64,000 bases of DNA, taken from NCBI GenBank assembly GCA_964058805.1, contig CAXKVV010000040.1, positions 1 through 64,000 on the forward strand. The letters run 5' to 3'. Position 1 is the first letter of the stretch. Every line of letters starts with the position of its first letter. This document shows, piece by piece, positions 23,040-37,178 of this stretch. The notes beneath the pieces are model-generated. The model searched no databases, was not told the origin of the DNA, and saw only the letters and a program-made list of their open reading frames with translations. The stretch is from Schoenoplectus triqueter. Its lineage: Eukaryota > Streptophyta > Magnoliopsida > Poales > Cyperaceae. Position numbers and translations under genes: made by a program.

Positions 23040-24700
23040 TGTATCTTATATATTTAGTTTAGTTTGGGTATTTGTTTTAAGCATGCAAAAGACATAATTT
23101 GAAATATTTACCTGAGTAATTGTGATATTACGATTACAGATCAGAGTTGCATTATATTCTAGTTGATCTTTATCCTTAATATGCTTGTATTAGTTTTGTT
23201 CAACTATGTTAATATACGCTTTATTAGTTTATTATGCTCAAATAAATTTATAAATATGTAAAAACTGAATTTGGAATAATTTTACGAGTTTTGGTGATAT
23301 TTTTATAACAAGCAGAAGTACAAATTCATTAAAACCATAAGAAAGAGTCATCAAAATTCCATTTCAACGTATTCTAGTTGAATTTAATGTGTAAAACACA
23401 ACATATCTATTTTGATATGCCCAAATAAATTTGTAAAAGACAAAATTTAGATAAGTCTTTTTCAGTTCCGGTGATATTTAGATAACAAAAGGAGAAACAA
23501 ATTAATTAAAAGCATAAAAAATCGTTAAAGGCTTAAAGTGCTTTTATAAATGCATCATAGTTTAATTTAACAAGTAAAAACGGAGTTCCTAGTTATTTGC
23601 ATAATATGACATATGAAATATTTCTGTGAGTTTGGTGATATTAAGATCACACAAAACGCATAAGTTCATTAAAAAAAAACATTAACAAAATAATTTAAAT
23701 ACATTTTTGTTTTTCCAAACGGCACTAATCCTAGATTTAATTAATCCTTTTTATAATAATCTTGATTAAAGCATAATATTAATTTGTGTATTGATTTTAC
23801 AATTCAATATAAAAAAATAAAGTAAATGAGAAGAAGCAATAGCACTCATGTGACAAAGTTCAGAGCCAACATCTTGACACCCACAACTATCAATTGTTGA
23901 GTTGCGTCAAGTCATTAAACAAAGTATTTTGTATAACGGTGAACCTATGATCTCTTACACCAAGTAAATTGACAAATTGGTAAAAAAAAAATGAGCGAAC
24001 ACCACTCAAAACAGATCTTACAAAGCAAAATATCTCAATAATCATTCAGATTAAATTAAAATTAGTAATATTGAGGCTACAATAATGAGTTTGTAATATT
24101 AGTATTGCAAAGGAGGTGTAAATAGAATGAAAACATTAACAAAATAAGAAAAATGTGTTTGAATGTATTAATGCTTGTTGAATTTTATACGCGACGCTTC
24201 TGTTTTATTTTGCTCGGAAAAAATAAAGCATGTAAAATTCAAAATTTAGAATATTATTGCGAGATTCGGTGATATTAAGATTAAAAACAAGCCATAAATT
24301 CACCATGAATAGTAATAAAATAATTAAAATACATTTAAACTGCATTATAGTTGAATTTTATGCATGTAATATGTCTTGTATATTTTATTTAGCTCAGATA
24401 AATAAGTAAACATCTAAAAAAACGATATTTGGATTATTACTGAGAATTTTTATGATATTAGGATTGCAAATGATGCGTAATATGAATAAAAATATTAACC
24501 ACACAGAAAAATGTATTTGGAACGCTTTCAATTGAATTTTATTCGTAAAACATGTCATATCTAATTTGTCCCGCTCAAAGAAATTTATTAACATATATAA
24601 GTAAAAGTTTGGTATTATTATTTAAGTTATATTGATAAAAACATTGAAAATGTCGTTAACACTTCGAATTCATCCTAACTGAATTTAAGCGCTCTCATGT
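23040..24700. repeat. Degenerate tandem satellite, ~175 bp monomers
   Basis: The phrase GGTGATATT (with variants) recurs near 23121, 23295, 23470, 23635, 24090, 24268, 24452 and 24630, so spacing is mostly 165-184 bp. A second anchor, (A)GTTGAATTTTATGCGTAAAA with variants, recurs near 23376, 23560, 24177, 24350 and 24530 in step with it, followed by TATGCTCAAATAAATTTG-like text. The units are strongly diverged, and 23690-24060 is disrupted. The monomer length matches many plant centromeric or heterochromatic satellites, but here it sits in a gene-containing interval. Confidence 0.65.
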
Positions 24701-24778
24701 AGGTTTGATCGCCCAAACTACAAGCACGAAGCACCTAATAAATAGTCCAATTAATTAATTCATGCTCCACTTGGCAAT

Positions 24779-25551
24779 GCTCCAATTAGAGCGGTCAATG
24801 GATGATTCGAATCGGATATCGGAGAATTTAAATGTGAATTAATTAAAAAAATTATAAGATTCATACGCAGATTTGTATCTAATAAAATTTTGAGAATTCA
24901 AATGCAAATTCATATTTGTTATTATAACGGACTTCAGATTAAATTTGGTTCATATTCGGATTATATTTTGGATCATGTATTATTTATAATAATATTAAAA
25001 AAGCCTAATTTATATATGATAAGAGAAAAATTATCATGTTATCTTAAAATTATTTCAAACATAGTAGTAATTATAGTCCATATTTACTGTTATAGTAATT
25101 TTAAATTATTTGTTTCAATCATAAATATAGCAACAATCATAACTGTTTGTTTTAACTTTTAAATCATACAATAAATATCAAATAACACAATAAAATCTAC
25201 TAATAATAACTATTATTTAACTTTATAAATCAATATAGAATGAGAGATAAATATTATTCTTTAATTTAAATTAAATTGGATATGTATATTTTATTAATTG
25301 ATACATGATATAATTTTTAATTTTTATTTTATTTATTTATCGAATTCATAACGAATTCGAATCATATAAGATTCATGCCGATCCATTATCTCATGCCGAT
25401 CCATTATGTTAGATGAATTATTTTTTAGAATTTATATGTAGATATAATAAATTAGATGATATATTTTAAAGACTGTATATGAATTCATTTATACGGATTC
25501 GGATTGAAATTTTAGATTACAAAAATATCCATTTACAGCCTTAGCTCCAAT
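24779..25551. mobile_element. hAT-like non-autonomous element, 757 bp, perfect 8 bp TSD
   Basis: The body is 24787-25543. The left end is TAGAGCGGTCAATGGAT and the complement of the right end is TAAGGCTGTAAATGGAT. The flanks are identical, GCTCCAAT at 24779-24786 and 25544-25551. The interior is AT-rich with ATTCGAATCGGAT / CGGATTCGGATT motifs near the ends and carries no transposase. The right end lies about 170 bp before the PHYLLO start codon, so the element forms part of the promoter region. Confidence 0.85.
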
Positions 25552-25712
25552 ATCGTTCATTCGTTCCTAAATTGTAATCCTCTTACTCTCGCTCTGATGT
25601 CTGAACTTGTCAGTGGCTCTCATTCACCCACCCGTGATTCAAAATTTCCAAGTTCTAATCAGTAGAAAAGAAAAAAAAGGAGCAGAGAAGAGAAGAGAGG
25701 AAGGAATTAATA

Positions 25713-28700
25713 ATGGTTGTCGCACAGAATCCCCTTCGCTGTTATTATCTCGCTACCGTTTATCATGCCAAACCCTCTCATGATAGCAATAAGAGGAGGA
25801 GGAGGAGGAGAAAGCATCTCCATCTCCTCCATGCTCATTTCCAATTCCCCTCCGGTTCCAAAATCAATTACACTCAATCTACATCTCCATTGCTCACCAG
25901 CACCAGCAACGCGTTTCAGGTACCATATCCCCATTCCCCACATTCGTTCATTCCTTACACCATCGCCACCGCAACAACAATAACAAGTAACATCTTAATT
26001 TCATTTCTTTCAATTTCTTTTCAGCCCCGTGCAATTGGCACCCGCACTCACCAGCACTCGGGATTGGTTATTTGTGCGGATGATGAAATAGAGCAAGATC
26101 ATAATATGAGATGTTTGCCAGTCGATTTCTGCTCGACTCGAGACCTTGGCCCTTGTCTCACCATCAAAGAAGGTTATGCTAAATTAAAAGAGGCCTTACA
26201 ACACGAGAAACTCTTAACCTCATCCTGCGCCTCCACCTTAACCGGTGCCGTCATTCAATACCGGGTACTGGTACCGCCATCCGCCAAAGCGCTGGATTGG
26301 TTTTGTTCTCAGCAAACAGCTTTCCCTATTTACCCTCATTTCTATTTCTCCTCATCTAATCAACCAAACCGTTTCCTGAGATTCTCCAGTTTCGGTCACG
26401 CCCTTTGCATCCATGGCTCCTACCCCAACCATAAAGGATATCGCCTCTTATCAAGGTCGCTCTGTCTCTTTCCTTCACACATGCCGCACATGCACGTGCA
26501 CACACTGCTTGTTTTCTAAATCAATCAAATATTTGAAATCTTTTTTGAATATTACATTACTAATTTGAAACATGTATTTTTCTCCAGATACCTTTCAGCA
26601 GATGCATTAACACTACAAGCTTACGGTTTCACTGGCCTAAACCACTGCAAGGATATTACATCACAAGGAGAGGAGCAGGATTTGTCTTATTTATTCATTC
26701 CTCAGGTAATTATTAATTAACAACTGAAAAACTGAGGCTTTTCTTTGTTATTGATTTTTAAGGTTCTACAAATTAGATTCTGAGGGCCTTTTGATTATGG
26801 GATCCCTTATATGACGAGTGAAGGACTTCATATTAGGCTGGTTATTTCTTGTACAGGTCAATCTAGCTGTGCAATTTATCCGTTGTTCCACTTTGAGCTC
26901 AATTAACACCCAAATACAAACACAAATTAAGTTGTAACTGTTCCCAATTTAACTCAGACTAGACCCAATATATGTTTTGCTTGTTCAATTTGACACCAAA
27001 CAAGCTATATTAGAATGTTATTTTGTCCTTCGAACAGATTGAATTGAGGGAGCTTGATGGGTGCTCTGTGTTGGCTGCTACTCTGATTTGGGATGACACA
27101 TTTTCTTTTTCATTTGATAGAGCAATATATTTGTTGGAGTCTTGTGTGGACCAGGTATCAATTGCAGCAGCACTCGTACCTTTTCCTTATTCTAGCTACA
27201 TAGTTTTGTGTTGTTGTACTTCTGGACATTCTTTCTGTCTAGGTTCTGATGTTACAGTTCTCAAGGGATGTCCTAATATTTTTTTTACATATCTGACAGA
27301 TGAGACATAACATTTCTCCAAAAAACATTTATGAGAAAGAAAGATGGATGAGTTATAATTGTGCAAAAAAAAATGTCTCAGATGGTGTCATTTCCCATCT
27401 GGTATGCAGTTTTTCTGCTTTATATATTGTACATATGTCCACACTTCACACAAGATTTTTTTTCAATTTCTCCAAATAATTATTAATCAAAATGAATAGT
27501 TGGTTTAGGTGTGCTTGGATGGTGCGGTTCTTGCTGCAATAAATAATACAAGAGACAAATGCATGCAAAAGGTATCCTCTTTACTTTGCTAAATTTCTCA
27601 ATACTTGGTATATATTGAATTCTGTATTTACATATTTTCTCGCTTATTATTCTTTTCCCTATTTTGCTTTACAAATAACCTAAGAAGGCACTAAGTGATG
27701 ATAAGTTTGATATGTTATTATTTTTTCTCCTCATCTTTTTCCCTTTCTCTTCAGAAGGAGCTTCTCACCTGTGATGAGTCTTATGTTTGTATTTCACCAA
27801 CCTGTGCTTTCACTTTTAACATGGTAAAATTCTACTTAGCACTATACTTGTGTTACATGCATCCTTTTATTACCGAAATATAAATTTCATAATACTAGTT
27901 TTCTTCTTTGTTTCTTATGCTAGTTTCACTATCTGAATCAAAGTGAATTCTCAATAGAAGGGTGTTCTAACATAAACATGGTATGGGCATCTCTTATAGT
28001 AGAGGAGCTTGTCAGGCTTGGCATCAACGTAATCTCTCTCTCTCTCTATACCTACACTCATCTCAGGAAAATAAACACTTGCAAAAGATTGTTTCCATGT
28101 GGAACCATTGTTAGAAATAGAACTCTGACAAAGATTGTACTAATCGTGCTCTAGGTGGTATTAAGATGTTATCCATTGTACTTGATTTAACTGTTTTTTT
28201 CTTCCCTCCTTATTCTTTATTATTTTGCAACTTTAAAAGTACTTCTGTATTGCACCTGGATCAAGGTCATCCCCGCTAGCCATTAATGCAACTCGTCATC
28301 CCTTGACAAACTGCATTTCGTGCTATGATGAAAGATCTCTCGCATTTCATGCACTGGGCTATGCACGTGGATCCCAGAAACCAGCTGTTGTCATCACTTC
28401 GTCAGGAACTGCTATCTCTAATCTTCTTCCTGCAGTAATAATCTTCTTTATGTTCTTATTTAATTTACCCATGTACTAACAACACTTGTGGTAACAATCA
28501 TGATTGATATTATAATGGCCTAATGGGTGATGCATAGGTGGTGGAGGCAAGTCAGAATTTCATTCCAATTATATTACTAACTGCAGATCGACCGCCAGAG
28601 CTGCTTGATTGTGGGGCCAACCAGGCAATTGATCAGGTCTATAATCTTAGCTCTTGTACATTCTTTGAACTTAGAGATTCTGTAAGGCACAGGTTTTGGT

Positions 28701-31700
28701 TCTTTCATTATAGTGTTGTTTGGCCAGACTTTAATTTTAGGCAATTTGGTCTCAAGAACCTTAGTTTACCAATTACGAGCATGTCTACACCAGAAACTTA
28801 CAAACTAGAAAAAATATTTTTTTTTTGAGGAGCAGGCAAACTGCCTACTTAATTTCATTAATAAATAAAAAGTTTATGTACATTGTGAAAAATAAATGTG
28901 AAAAACTCAAGCTAAAACCTAGAATTAATCTAGCCGAAGTAGAGTCCTACTGATCTTGGTTGTTAATATCATTAGGTATACTTGTAGCAATTTATGATAT
29001 AATGATCTTGATTTTAACAGAATTTTTCTGAATTCCTTCCCAGTTCAACCATTTTGGTAAGTTTGTGAGGCAATTCTCAAATCTCTCTCCACCTACTGAT
29101 GGAATCTCTGCAAGGACAGTACTAACCACCATTGACTCATCTGTTTACCTCTCAACGAACTCCCCTATGGGCCCCATCCACATAAACTGCCAGTTTCGGG
29201 AGCCACTTCACGACTTCTCGTCGACCTGGTCTACCCACTGTTTGACTGGCCTTGACAATTGGTTAAATAACAAAAAACCCTATACAAAATACATAAATCT
29301 TCAAAAAATTTCCAATTATACCAAGTCAGATTCCCTAATGGAGGTCTTTGAACTAATGAAGGAAGCAAGGAAGGGTATTTTGGTAATTGGTAGGATGGTT
29401 AGTGAGGCTGACATGTGGGCTGTGACTCTCCTTGCAAGACAACTGTCATGGCCAGTTGTGGCTGATGTGTTGTCTGGCTTGAGGGTGAGGAAGTCATTTC
29501 TGTCATATTCAGAAATAGTTTTTCTGGATTATATGGATCATGCATTGCTTTCCGACACTTTCAAAAACTGGATGAAACCAGATGTGATCATACAGGTATT
29601 TCTTTAAAATATTGTTTTGGTCCTTGTATTTTATGAGCTTTTTGCCGGTGCACACTAGTTCATTAATTTGAAACTGGATAGATAAAAATCTAAAAATAAT
29701 TTATGAAACTAAAACTATACGATAGTAATAATCCCTCATTCCTTCTGCTGCACTTGAGAAATAAATGGACTAAAAAACCAACTTTTGTTAAAGATAGCCA
29801 CTTGAAGTGAAGAAGGTAAGACTTATTTTGAACTTCAAAGAGGTACCTGCAGATTACTTCCTTTCACTGTGTACTTGATGACAGATTGGTGGCAGTTTGA
29901 CTAGCAAAAGAATTGGCCAGTTCCTGGAATCATGTGCACCTATTCCTTATATACTGGTGGATAGTCACCCATACCGGCATGATCCTTCTCACATAGTCAC
30001 TTATCGAATTCAGAGTTCTGTGCCTGAGTTCATGGCTACTATGAGTGAATTTCAATTTTCAAACAATGCGGAAAAATGGACTTGTCTATTGAAGAAAATC
30101 AATTCAGTGGTATGGGGCTCTATCTCAAGAGATTTAATAAATACCCCAAAATAAGAAAAAAAAAAAGTAAAAAAAAAAGAGAAGAAAATATTCTTTGGAT
30201 GGTATTAAGAATGCCTCCATCAGCCTAAGCTTCTGGAGTATTTGATTTGTTAATGCTAGGTATCAAAATTGCTCTTATTTGCAGTCTATCTCTTTATTCA
30301 CTGCTCAACCACCTGCATCTCCTTCTTGTCCCCTTCCCACTAAGAAAAATAATGAAAATATATAGAAAATAACAAGAAAATCAGACTTCAATCTGACCAG
30401 TGGTGCCTGATTTGTACTATTACCAGGAGCCTTGTTCAGTATCATTGATTGATCCTGGACAGTTTGGACTTTTTGAATCTCATTTTTCATTTTCAGATTG
30501 AAACAGAGATCAGACTTCAAGTCCAGTCTGAAAGCACACTGACTGAACCATGTGTAGCTCATATGATTTCTGAAGTAGTTGGTGCTGGTGTCTGTACTGC
30601 ATTCTTTGTTGGTAACAGCATGGTAATAAGGGACTTGGACATGTATGCCCAGGGCTCAGTAACCTCTACTAGTGGCAACATTTATACCACGGATTTCTTG
30701 CAACAAGATTTTCATGCTGTTCCAGTTGCAGGAAATAGAGGAGCAAGTGGTATTGATGGTTTGCTCAGCACAGCTATTGGTTTCTCAATTGGCTCTGGAA
30801 AGAGGGTATGTGCAGTTTGGTCCGGGCCTAAATCTTGTCTTTGGTGATTGAGTTTTCATATGCTTGAAATAATATTTTCCTTAAATAAAAGAAGTAAAGA
30901 GCTTTTAGGGACAGAAGTGCTGCTTTAATCTGATTCACTCTTTAATCTTGTCAAATATCTGAAAGAGCTCTGATTGTCAATTTTATTAATTTCAGGTATT
31001 TTGCATGGTTGGTGATGTGTCTTTTCTTCACGATACAAATGGACTATCACTCCTTAATCAATGGTGAAAATCATTATTCATTATTCTGGGTCCCTTATTG
31101 TAATATTTTCTTTCCTAACTTTAATGTTCTTTTAGTGTAAGGAGGAAGCCAATGACAATAGTTGTGGTGAATAACCACGGTGGAGCAATTTTTAGTCTTC
31201 TACCTGTTGCGGAGAAAACCCGACCCGATATTTTGAAGAAGTTTTTCTATACTTCCCATGACATCTCTCTGTTGGATCTCTGTTCAGCTCATAAGTAAGT
31301 CTCCAGTCTTTTTTTTTTAATTTGTTTGTTTACATAGGAGCACTCTCTTGGTTTACATTTTCCTTGAATATTAATCTAAGAAAAAAATGAAGATCTCCTA
31401 AGGTGACCAGAAAATGCAAAAATAATTTAGCATAATGTATATGTGTAAATATAAATCACGCTGATATGCAAAATTCCCATTTTTTGTGCTGGCATAAGTT
31501 CATAAACTCATTAAAACACATCTTTTATTTTTCAGGGTGAAACATATATTGGTCAGGACCAAAGAAGAACTTCAAATTGCTTTGCAAAGATGCTTGAACG
31601 AATCAACCGACTCAATAGTGGAAATTGCAAGCTCCATCTCTGAAAATGCTGAGTTTCACCGGTTTGAACCCATTAATCCCTCTATAAGCAATATTCTGTT

Positions 31701-34700
31701 CTTTCTGATGTTATTTCTAATTTTCTATTATTTCTTTTCTGTAATATCTTTTATTTAAAATTCTTCATTTCTGTACTTTACACAGCATACTGAGAGACTC
31801 CTCTTCTGAAGTAATGAACCAAGCAATGGGATATCTTTTGCGGTCACCCCATTCTAATAATGAAGAGAACTACATGCCTATCTGCAGGATCCTAAAGGCA
31901 GAGTATACATTATTTAGGTACTCTTTAACAAAACAAGCTCACAGGCACAGAATTGAAAATGATTTTCACCAATTTTAGATAGCCCATTCAAAACTTGTGC
32001 TTTACTTTGCTTTTTCCTTTTTAATATATTATAGAATGAAATTATCTACACCGCCAACTTCAGTAGAACAAAATGAAGATGAAAGCTTATTAAGAGAGGG
32101 ACTTCTATTGAAAGTGACACTAGATGATGGTACTACAGGATTTGGTGAGGTTCGTTATAATTTTTTTATAATACCTGTACCAGTCTCCATGCTGGACCTG
32201 ATGGGACTCAAATATCTGTAATTTGCAGTTATGAAACTGGTATATACTATATGGTTTGTTAGATCCTCTCATTCGAAATATCAATAAGAAGAAAGAAAAT
32301 TAAGAGATGCAACAATTTTGTAACATTACTAGTGAGTTTTGGCACTGACCACTATATTTTGCTAAATGACTTAAAATTACTTCATTTATCTTCTCGATTA
32401 TCCGAAACTAATAAATTTCTTTCATGAACTTCTTAAAATTTGAACTATCTGAGCAGATCATGCCAATTGAAATACATGAAGAGAGTTTTACAGATGCTGA
32501 ACTGCAAGTTCGGTTTTTGATACAATCTATGAAGGGATGTAAGATAGATGCACTTCTTCCTTTGTTGAATGGGTCTTTTTCACACTGGATTTGGAGAAAG
32601 CTTGGTATTCCGGTGAGTGTAACATGTAAAGATTTTTCGCTGAATATGTGTCCTTTTTTGAATCTATAACTAACTTCCACTTGCATGCAATTTTGTTAAG
32701 TCCAGTAAATTATGAAAAAATTCTAAACATAATAAATAGTATTTCATACTGGTAAAATACAATAGCCATATTTTCCTGGAGATTGGTACGTACCAGCATG
32801 ACAAGGTATAGGCTGTGACAGTAGCAGTAGTACGCTGAATATTTTTTATTCGAACATGTACCCTGAAAATAACCACTTTTATAATTTCATTTAGTTTAAC
32901 AAAATATGAAAATAAAAAATGTAGGAACATCAACACTGGTACAAATGCAGAACAGTGTTAATACATTCCTGTAGAACTGGTATACAAATGGCATGATACT
33001 GATATTGACTGTGGATATATCGATAACACATTTGAGATGCAAACTTTTCAGTGGTATATATGATGAAACTATTGCTCATCTTCAATGTTTATGATGGTAT
33101 TTATTTTACTCTCTTTTTCAAAATCGTCTGACAGCCGTCTTCCATATTCCCAAGTGTGAGATGTGGCTTGGAGATGGCAATTTTAAATGCATTAGCTGCT
33201 CAATGGAAAGTCAACTTATCTGATCTTTTACTGGGAATTAACAATAGACCAGAACTACCATATGAAAAACACAATGGACTGGAGCTAAGAAAAGGTAATT
33301 CCAAAAATGAAAAGAACATTGAGATTTGTGCACTTGTAAATTGCGAGGGTTCTCCATCTGAGGTGGCATATGTCGTTTCGGAGCTAGTAGAGGAAGGTTT
33401 CTCCACTGTAAAACTGAAGGTGATAATTTATTTTCATTATTACTGTCATTGTCACCTTTTGTTTTCTTTAGAAAACCTTGCTTGCTCCATTTATTTTTTT
33501 ATTAGGGAAATTGTTAAATGGAATTTTAACTTTCCAGTAAACCCCAAATGATTCTTCAAAGAAACTAACAAAACCTTGTGTGCTTTGCTGGGATAAACAT
33601 GGGTTCCTTAAAAATTAAAATCATTTCATTGTTAATTTTATGTGATTCTGGAGAGACTGTAAAATAAGATTTCAAATGCCTTAGATAGTATTAATTATTG
33701 AATAAAATTTTGAATTTATTAGTAGTATTAAAAATATCAATGTAGGTAGCACGTGAGAGAACACCAATTGAAGATGCCATGGTCGTTCGCAAAGTACGTG
33801 AGATGGTTGGATATAGCATAAATATACGCGTGGATGCAAACAGGAGGTGGAGCTACAGCGAGGCCATGCAATTTGCTTCTTCTGTAAAAGAGTGCAATTT
33901 ACAATATGTCGAGGTTTGACCTTCAGTCAGTCTCACTTTTCTAATTTTTCTTCTAGAACGTTCTCCATTTTCTTTTAATCAATCATCATTGATAATTGGT
34001 GGTCCAATTCCACCAATTTCAATGCATATGTTCATGAAGTCCATTACAAAAATTATCAGCTAAATATACCAGTACATGATTAAATGCCATATGTCCCTGA
34101 AGTTTGTTACATTTATGTTAGTTAAATATACCAGTACATTGACCTGGAGTTGCTAGATTAGTTTCATAAAAGACCTGAATTGAAGTATTGAGTGTCATAA
34201 TAAACATGTAAACATGATAGAGTTAAACCTAATGTTTTTTGTAAAATTTCAGGAACCTATAAAACCAGAACATAGTATCATAAAATTTTGTGAAGATAGT
34301 GGCTTGCCTATTGCACTAGATGAAACCATAGATGCTATTCAAGGAGATTTTGTTAATCACCTCCAAAAATATGCACATCCTGGAATAGCAGCTATAGTAA
34401 GCTTTTTTTTTTTCCAACTTCTCATTTTCTTGTGTTTTCTAGTACTAAGACGCAACTTTTGTTGTTATTGAATGTGATAATTTCAGACCTTGGTATGCTG
34501 CTTCAAACTCTTTGTCCTGATATTGAACATACAAATTCTCAGTTTGTAGTTATTTATATACAATTCCTTTCATCGGTACTTAGTTAAAATTTCAAATTAA
34601 ATATGGTGTCAGATATTACTGTGAAAACAATGCTTCAAAAAATTGTAATTTGCATGTATGTATATAGGTTATCAAGCCAAGCCGAGTAGGTGGTTTTGAA

Positions 34701-37178
34701 AACACAGCACTCATTTCAAAGTGGGCCTGCCTTCATAATAAAATGATAATCGTTAGTAGTGCATATGAAAGCAGCCTATCATTATCTATGTATGTTCAAT
34801 TTGCTTATTTTTTTCATGTACAATATGAAAATGTATGCAAAACAAGAAATAAACACTTTCATGAGGGAATTGCACATGGGCTTGGTACATATAAATGGAT
34901 CAAGGAAGATATTGTGGATCAAGGGTTGATGGTCCGAGTGCCGAAAAATGGTGGAAAAATGAGGGCATCAATTGAAGATGCCCAAAATATAATTGAGAAA
35001 TTTTCTTGGGATTCTGAGAGAGCATTACTGGGATTTTGCAATAATGAAGAGACTGGGTACTATTCTATAAAAGTTGATGGAGGTGCTGGTTTATCTTCAT
35101 GTTTAAGAGTTAAAGAAGCTGGTTTACATACAACTGTAAGAAGTTTTTCTTATACTTTTCTTTTATATAAATTCAGTTAACTATTGTTATGCAGTAGCAT
35201 ATCAGGCTATCAGCACTCCAATTTTAACTTAGCCAAAAACTAGCTCTACTTGAACACAAAATAATTTAGAATCAACTGGACATTATTGTATCCAACTTGC
35301 AAAGTATTGTTCGACAGTACCTAATTAGAGACTCAGTAACCTAAATATGTCAAGATTTAAGATATGTAAACACAAAATTGAGTTAATACAAGAGCCGGAA
35401 TATGCAGCTGTTAAGTGAAGTTGGTACTCCAACCGCATGTATCTTAAATTGAATATAATATTGAAGTCATTAAGCACTGGGCATATGCAGAATAACATAG
35501 TTATCTTTCTTCATGGATTTCTTGGTACGAGTGAAGACTGGGCCCCCATAATGAAATCTCTCTCCAAGGATGCACATATGATTTCCGTCGACCTACCTGG
35601 GCATGGAAAATCACAGGTCCAAACCAAACAGGAAATCTCCCTCTCAGTAGAAACGATTTCAAGGTTGTTACTAAAATTGGTTGATAAAATCTCTACTGAA
35701 GGTCAAGGGGTTATTGTTGTTGGATATTCAATGGGCGCAAGAATTGCATTACACATGACTCTAAACAGTGAGAAGGTATCTGAATTTAAAAAAAAAAAGA
35801 GTTTCTTATATTGGACTGATATGATTTTTTTTCCTACTTGGCAGAAGTTCCAAGGTACTCACAAACTTTTAGGTTACACTTTCATATCCTTTTCCTAACT
35901 AATGGTTAAATCCCATTGAGAAGTTCAGTTAATTCTTTTGTTAGGCTTAATTTCACAGATTGAGGGTTGAGCAAAAGCAAAATGAGGGTATTTTTAGGAA
36001 CATGCCGACTGGATGTAAAACAACTTAATTTTTCTTTGATTAATATTTAGAAGTTTATCAACTGCTACCTCAAAAAAAATTAGGGTATTTGTTTTCCCAC
36101 AAGAATGGTAAATACAGAAATTGAGTTTAGATGGAGATTATTTGGGCCTATTTTTACATTTTTGGTTCCATCTTTTTTCATTTTTCATGACATGTAGATC
36201 AAAGGAGCTGTTATAATATCAGGAAGCCCAGGGCTAAAACAGGATTCAAATAGAAGAATACGTCAGGCAATCGACAAATCAAGGGCTAAGTTGCTTGTCT
36301 CACACGGTTTGCAGAAATTTCTAGAAACTTGGTATTCAGCCAATTTATGGTTGAGGTAGCACTCAAGTTGGATCAATTCATTCTCACGAAAATAAATAAA
36401 TAAAATAAGTAAATAAATAAAAGAAAAAAATTCACTGAACCATTCTGGTCACTTGCAAGATGCAACGTCTCTTAGCTGGTGCAGGTTTTGTCACCCCATT
36501 TGCTTTTTCCCCTTCTTTGCTGATCCTGTGCTTATATTATGATGTACTGCACTATTGCCCATACCACAAGAATTTCTATCAGCTGGATTTCTTTCTTTCA
36601 TGATTTGTAAAAATAAACTCAAAGTCTTCTTGTGCTTTTTGAGCTGATGATGGGACGGTTTATTCATTCCATTTTGATTGCAGCCTAAGAGAGCACCCTC
36701 ATTTTGATAGAGTTCTCCAGAGCCGTACCCAGCATGATGATGTCATAGCTCTGGCCAAGGTTCTACATGATGCGAGTGTAGGAAAACAAAGGTGTACAAG
36801 ATTTTGATAACATTTCCCTGCATTGCATCTTTTTCTTTATACCATTTCTATTGCAGGCTTTCCAGAATTAAGCTTATTCTCTCTTACAATAAGAGTTAAT
36901 TAAATATTAACTTGTATGCGCGTGCATGCAGGTCTCTTTGGGATGATTTGAAAGATTGCAAGAAGCCCCTTCTTTTGGTAGCTGGTGAAAAGGATTCAAA
37001 ATTCGTTAATATCTCTTACCAGATGCATGCTGAAATTATGACCCATTGCAGAGATCAGAAAGAAATGGAACATTTATGCGAGGTGCTTATAGTCCCAAAC
37101 TGTGGGCATGCTGTCCATGTAGAGAACCCCCTTCCCTTAATTCATGAAATCAGAAGGTTTTTAGCAAAATTGGATTGA
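25713..37178 (+). CDS. PHYLLO: PHYLLO: MenF(truncated)-MenD-MenC-MenH fusion for phylloquinone synthesis
   Basis: I could chain 27 exons with GT-AG borders in consistent phase into 1736 codons: 25713-25919, 26025-26455, 26588-26705, 27038-27154, 27300-27401, 27509-27571, 27755-27823, 27924-28028, 28240-28434, 28538-28636, 29044-29595, 29885-30109, 30497-30805, 30996-31063, 31136-31294, 31536-31661, 31786-31917, 32035-32149, 32457-32612, 33135-33419, 33746-33913, 34253-34396, 34668-35135, 35491-35775, 36198-36355, 36684-36791, 36932-37178. Residues 1 to about 369 match the N-terminal part of isochorismate synthase; its catalytic C-terminal half is absent, as known for plant PHYLLO. MenD (SEPHCHC synthase) follows, with [10 protein letters not shown] and the thiamine diphosphate motif [12 protein letters not shown]. 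MenC (o-succinylbenzoate synthase) has [19 protein letters not shown] and VIKPSRVGG, so the catalytic lysines and metal ligands are kept. MenH has [16 protein letters not shown] (nucleophile Ser), GEKD and GHAVH. The product is expected in plastids. Isochorismate must come from a separate ICS gene. Confidence 0.95.

Noticed and set aside
28812..28870. Antisense poly(A) tail and 3' end of a LINE or SINE in a PHYLLO intron (similar text at 50225-50275)
   Set aside because: A T-run followed by about 50 bp of retroposon-like text is too short to assign or delimit.
25713..37178. Four fused bacterial-type menaquinone genes as contamination or recent horizontal transfer
   Set aside because: More than 20 spliceosomal introns and the known plant fusion PHYLLO explain it. 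The fusion is ancient in the plant lineage.
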